NCBI GenBank assembly: GCA_964614855.1
Contig: CAZTMX010000114.1
Span: forward strand, 1-9,107
Length of the DNA stretch: 9,107 nt
Reading direction: 5' to 3'
Source: CAWJHE01 sp964614855
Lineage (GTDB): Bacteria; Chloroflexota; Anaerolineae; Anaerolineales; UBA4823
Shown piece by piece: positions 7,382 to 9,107 of the stretch. The first letter of the stretch is position 1. Every line of letters begins with the position of its first letter. Below the pieces are notes generated by a model, which searched no databases, was not told the origin of the DNA, and worked only from the letters and a program-made list of their open reading frames with translations. The position numbers were made by a program, and so were the translations under genes.

Positions 7382-7939
7382 TTATTCCGGGTTATCTTTC
7401 TTGCGATACAGACCGCTGCGGTCGATCAAGTAGAACAACAATACGCTGATCAAGCCAAAAAGCAGAACGGTCAGGTAAGGGTTGAGGTTCCATAGATCCG
7501 GTAAGACTACGTTTCCGTAGTTTGCCAGAGCTGAAATCTTCGGAAACACTTGTTGGTAGGTCAAACCAAAGATGACTGCACCGGTGAGAAAACCCAACAT
7601 ACCGGGGATGAGATAATCGAGCTTGCCTTCGCCGCTCCCGGCGGCGCAGGTGCCCGGTCAGAAACCGGTGAGGGCCATGCCCACACCGAAGATCAATCCG
7701 CCGACCAGGTTGCCGGCGATATAAGTGGCCGGCACATTAGGGAACTCGATCAATCCGAGACCGCGCAGGGTGTATAAACCGGCCATGGATACGACCAGTG
7801 CGGTCATCATGAATTGGAGCACGGCCATATCGGTAAAACGGAAGACATTGACGATTTTGTTGTAGCGCGTCAGACCGGCTTTATTGAGCGAAAAACCGAA
7901 GAAAACGCCTAAAAACAAGGCCAAGATGTAGTTGGTCAT
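7382..7939 (-). CDS. YeeE/YedE-family sulfur transporter, C-terminal half; candidate selenoprotein with in-frame TGA
   Basis: Reading through one TGA gives a 185-residue membrane protein with five hydrophobic segments, at about 1-23, 38-62, 71-94, 109-132 and 150-172. The family imports thiosulfate or related sulfur compounds, and some members are tied to selenium metabolism. Its hallmark is a Cys in G-(F/Y)-C-P-G-T. Here the sequence is G-M-A-L-T-G-F, then TGA as codon 94, then P-G-T-C-A-A-G-S-G-E-G-K. The second part keeps the normal family motif, has no frameshift, and ends in TAA 4 bases before the Mo-subunit start. The ATG at 7939 has AGAGGT 7 bases upstream, directly after the N-terminal half gene. 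The downstream ATG at 7600 has no Shine-Dalgarno, so separate translation of the second part is unlikely. I read codon 94 as selenocysteine. Alternatives are a nonsense mutation or a base-call error. A standard gene finder would report only 7658-7939. Confidence 0.78.
7626..7650 (-). promoter_or_regulatory. SECIS-like hairpin directly after the in-frame TGA
   Basis: In the mRNA, CGCCGC (7646-7641) pairs perfectly with GCGGCG (7635-7630) around the 5-base loop CGGGA (7640-7636). Below a G/A mismatch, CCU (7650-7648) pairs with AGG (7628-7626). From the UGA to the apical loop there are 17 bases, and a G is the second loop base. The published bacterial SECIS rule asks for a 3-14-base loop, a G in its first two bases, and 16-37 bases from UGA. 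All three are met, and E. coli fdhF also has 17 bases as I recall it. I see no clear bulged U of the E. coli kind. High G+C could give such a hairpin by chance. Confidence 0.6.
7658..7660 (-). other. Candidate selenocysteine codon (TGA) in the YeeE/YedE C-terminal half
   Basis: On the - strand the codon is TGA, followed by C, a base that favours recoding over termination. It replaces the conserved Cys codon of the G-F-C-P-G-T motif. One base change from TGC or TGT would produce it, so mutation or sequencing error must be kept in mind. The intact frame and the hairpin that follows favour recoding. Confidence 0.65.
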
Positions 7940-7941
7940 TT

Positions 7942-8475
7942 CTAGTACCTCTTTCGATACACAAGCAATGCGGTGAGGATGCCGGACGCAAACATGGCGC
8001 CTATGAACAGGAAGGCAGCAGGCGCCAGCAACATCCCGCCGGAGATGGCCAGGCCGCTGGTGCAGCCGCCGGCAATCCCCGCCCCGTATTCCAGGATGAT
8101 GGCGCCAAAGAAAGCCAGCAACCAGCGCTTCCAGGTTTGCGGGCCAAACACTGCTTTCCACTGCCGGTCGTCGTTAGCGCGGAATTTGAATGTGCCGGAG
8201 GTGAAAGCACCGAGCATCCCACCGAAGAAAATGCCTACCAGCAGGATCACACCCCAGGTAATCTGCGCTGGCATGATGAAATTAAAGTACATATTGTCAA
8301 ACAAGCTGGGCGCCACAGCTTTGCCCAGGATGCCGGCCAGGTTTTGAAAAGCGCCGGAAGCGCCCAGCAGCGTGTCGCTCAGCCAGACGGTGAGTACGCC
8401 CACCACGCCCAGCAAAATCCCGGCGGCGTAGGGCGACCAGAGTTCTTTTTTGAGTTGCGTTTTAAGCCAGTTCAT
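7942..8475 (-). CDS. YeeE/YedE-family sulfur transporter, N-terminal half
   Basis: This 177-residue polytopic membrane protein has hydrophobic segments at about 16-37, 70-92, 117-137 and 147-170. Its only Cys lies in G-A-G-I-A-G-G-C-T-S-G-L-A-I-S-G (about 130-145), the family's first-half motif; the homologous motif of the second half is in the next gene. In the single-chain thiosulfate importer TsuA of Spirochaeta thermophila, conserved cysteines in these motifs line the path and pass thiosulfate along. I infer that the two half-size proteins pair to form one such transporter, bringing a sulfur compound into the cell. The ATG at 8475 has AAAGGAAA just upstream. The TAG stop lies 2 bases before the start of the partner gene, so the two are made together. 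Confidence 0.85.
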   Translation of the reverse strand: MNWLKTQLKKELWSPYAAGILLGVVGVLTVWLSDTLLGASGAFQNLAGILGKAVAPSLFDNMYFNFIMPAQITWGVILLVGIFFGGMLGAFTSGTFKFRANDDRQWKAVFGPQTWKRWLLAFFGAIILEYGAGIAGGCTSGLAISGGMLLAPAAFLFIGAMFASGILTALLVYRKRY

Positions 8476-8505
8476 AGATTTCCTTTCACGGATATTGAAA
8501 GTAAG

Positions 8506-9107
8506 TTAATCACCGGATAGCGCCAGCAGCAGGTTGCGCGCCTCGTGATCCATATTGCGGATGCGGCGAACCAACTCTGGATCAAGACGTGAAAGCGCCA
8601 GCAATTGCTCGGAGGCCAGGTCGGGGTTTTCCAGCAACCTTTTGAGCGCCTGCAGCCCGATCGGGTTCAGCCGGGCGATCTTCGGCAGTAGTGCCAGTAC
8701 CTCAGGGGCATATCCATCGATTTGAGGGATGGGTAGCTCTTCTTCTTTTGAGACAGTTTTGGCTGCTTGTGGGAACAAGGGTAGACCGCGCAGCCTACGC
8801 TCGTTGTAATAAACATACCCGCCACCGCCCAGCGCTACCATCACGATCATCGCCACCAGGATGACATTGCCCCAATTGACCGGTTTTACGCCCTGCACAT
8901 TTTCCGCATAACGGGCGCTGTAATCGATAACCTCATCTGAGGTCACAACAAGCGCCGGAGCTGGAGCGCTTTCGGCTGCGGGAGCCGGGCTGCCTGGTTC
9001 CGCGCTGGCAGCTGGCGCCGCACCGCTAGTACCGGCGCCGCTGGCAGGAGCGCCGCCCTCACCCACTTCCACACCGAGCGCCGTAGCGTACACCTGGGCG
9101 CGTTCCA
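8506..9107 (-). CDS. Unrecognised single-span membrane protein, C-terminal part (5' end outside window)
   Basis: The frame is open to the window edge and ends in TAA at 8506-8508; about 200 residues are visible. A GTG at 9093 could be read as a start, but there is no Shine-Dalgarno and the frame continues upstream as E-R-A-Q-V-Y-A-T-A-L-G, so I treat the gene as partial. In order there is a Gly/Ala/Ser/Pro-rich flexible stretch (about 9060-8950), a short charged segment, one membrane helix (about 8868-8803), a basic N-E-R-R-L-R flank pointing to a cytoplasmic C-terminal side, and a tail of leucine-rich short helices (L-A-L-L-P-K-I, A-L-K-R-L-L, Q-L-L-A-L). The last visible upstream residues resemble the end of some multiheme c-type cytochromes (H-N-x-x-R-A-x-x-Y), but no CxxCH is in view. 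It lies 30 bases before the YeeE/YedE pair and likely heads or belongs to the same operon. Confidence 0.6.
   Translation of the reverse strand, partial: ERAQVYATALGVEVGEGGAPASGAGTSGAAPAASAEPGSPAPAAESAPAPALVVTSDEVIDYSARYAENVQGVKPVNWGNVILVAMIVMVALGGGGYVYYNERRLRGLPLFPQAAKTVSKEEELPIPQIDGYAPEVLALLPKIARLNPIGLQALKRLLENPDLASEQLLALSRLDPELVRRIRNMDHEARNLLLALSGD

Noticed and set aside
7382..7600. A separate small gene starting at the ATG at 7600
   Set aside because: There is no Shine-Dalgarno, and the frame is continuous with the upstream part across a single TGA. The conserved P-G-T...G-E-G-K motif lies before this ATG, so it would be lost.
7658..8161. A longer - strand frame starting at an ATG at 8161 that would add about 74 residues before the YeeE/YedE second half
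   Set aside because: The extra part lies inside the N-terminal half gene in another frame and has no membrane-protein character. The ATG at 7939 has a proper Shine-Dalgarno and fits the family start.

Overview
The window looks like a stretch of a bacterial chromosome, probably from an anaerobic or facultative bacterium. A Chloroflexota (Anaerolineae-like) origin is my guess from the general look of the proteins. There is no rRNA or other phylogenetic marker to prove it. Genes are closely packed, most have clear Shine-Dalgarno sites, and I see no tRNA, rRNA, insertion sequence or CRISPR array.

Left part (1-1491, + strand): the 3' end of rpiA (ribose-5-phosphate isomerase A) overlaps rpe (ribulose-phosphate 3-epimerase) by 8 bases, a small pentose-phosphate operon. 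A good sigma-70-type promoter then drives mscL (large mechanosensitive channel). An intrinsic terminator whose stem has an A-tract on one side and a T-tract on the other lies between mscL and the convergent gene, so it can serve both.

Middle (1533-3507, - strand): a class-V, AGXT-like aminotransferase with its own promoter, and a TerC-family membrane protein.

Right part (3636 to the window end, - strand): a six-gene run that reads as one operon and ends in a strong intrinsic terminator at 3583-3617. In transcription order it holds: the C-terminal part of an unrecognised single-span membrane protein (cut by the window edge); the N-terminal half of a YeeE/YedE-type sulfur transporter; the C-terminal half of the same transporter type; a Tat-exported molybdopterin oxidoreductase of the PhsA/PsrA type; a four-cluster ferredoxin-like subunit with a C-terminal membrane anchor; and a di-heme cytochrome b of the FdnI/PhsC type. 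The last three form a complete quinone-linked respiratory Mo enzyme. With the sulfur transporter beside it, reduction of thiosulfate, polysulfide or a related sulfur or selenium compound is the best guess.

The most notable point is the second YeeE/YedE gene. It has an in-frame TGA at 7660-7658, exactly where the family carries the conserved Cys of its G-(F/Y)-C-P-G-T motif. The frame continues intact for 91 more codons to a TAA, and that stretch contains the rest of the motif and two more membrane segments. Directly after the TGA lies a GC-rich hairpin whose distance (17 nt from UGA to apical loop), loop size (5 nt) and loop G fit the bacterial SECIS rule. I read it as a candidate selenocysteine-containing YeeE/YedE transporter that ordinary gene calling would split into two fragments. 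A nonsense mutation or a base error is the main alternative.
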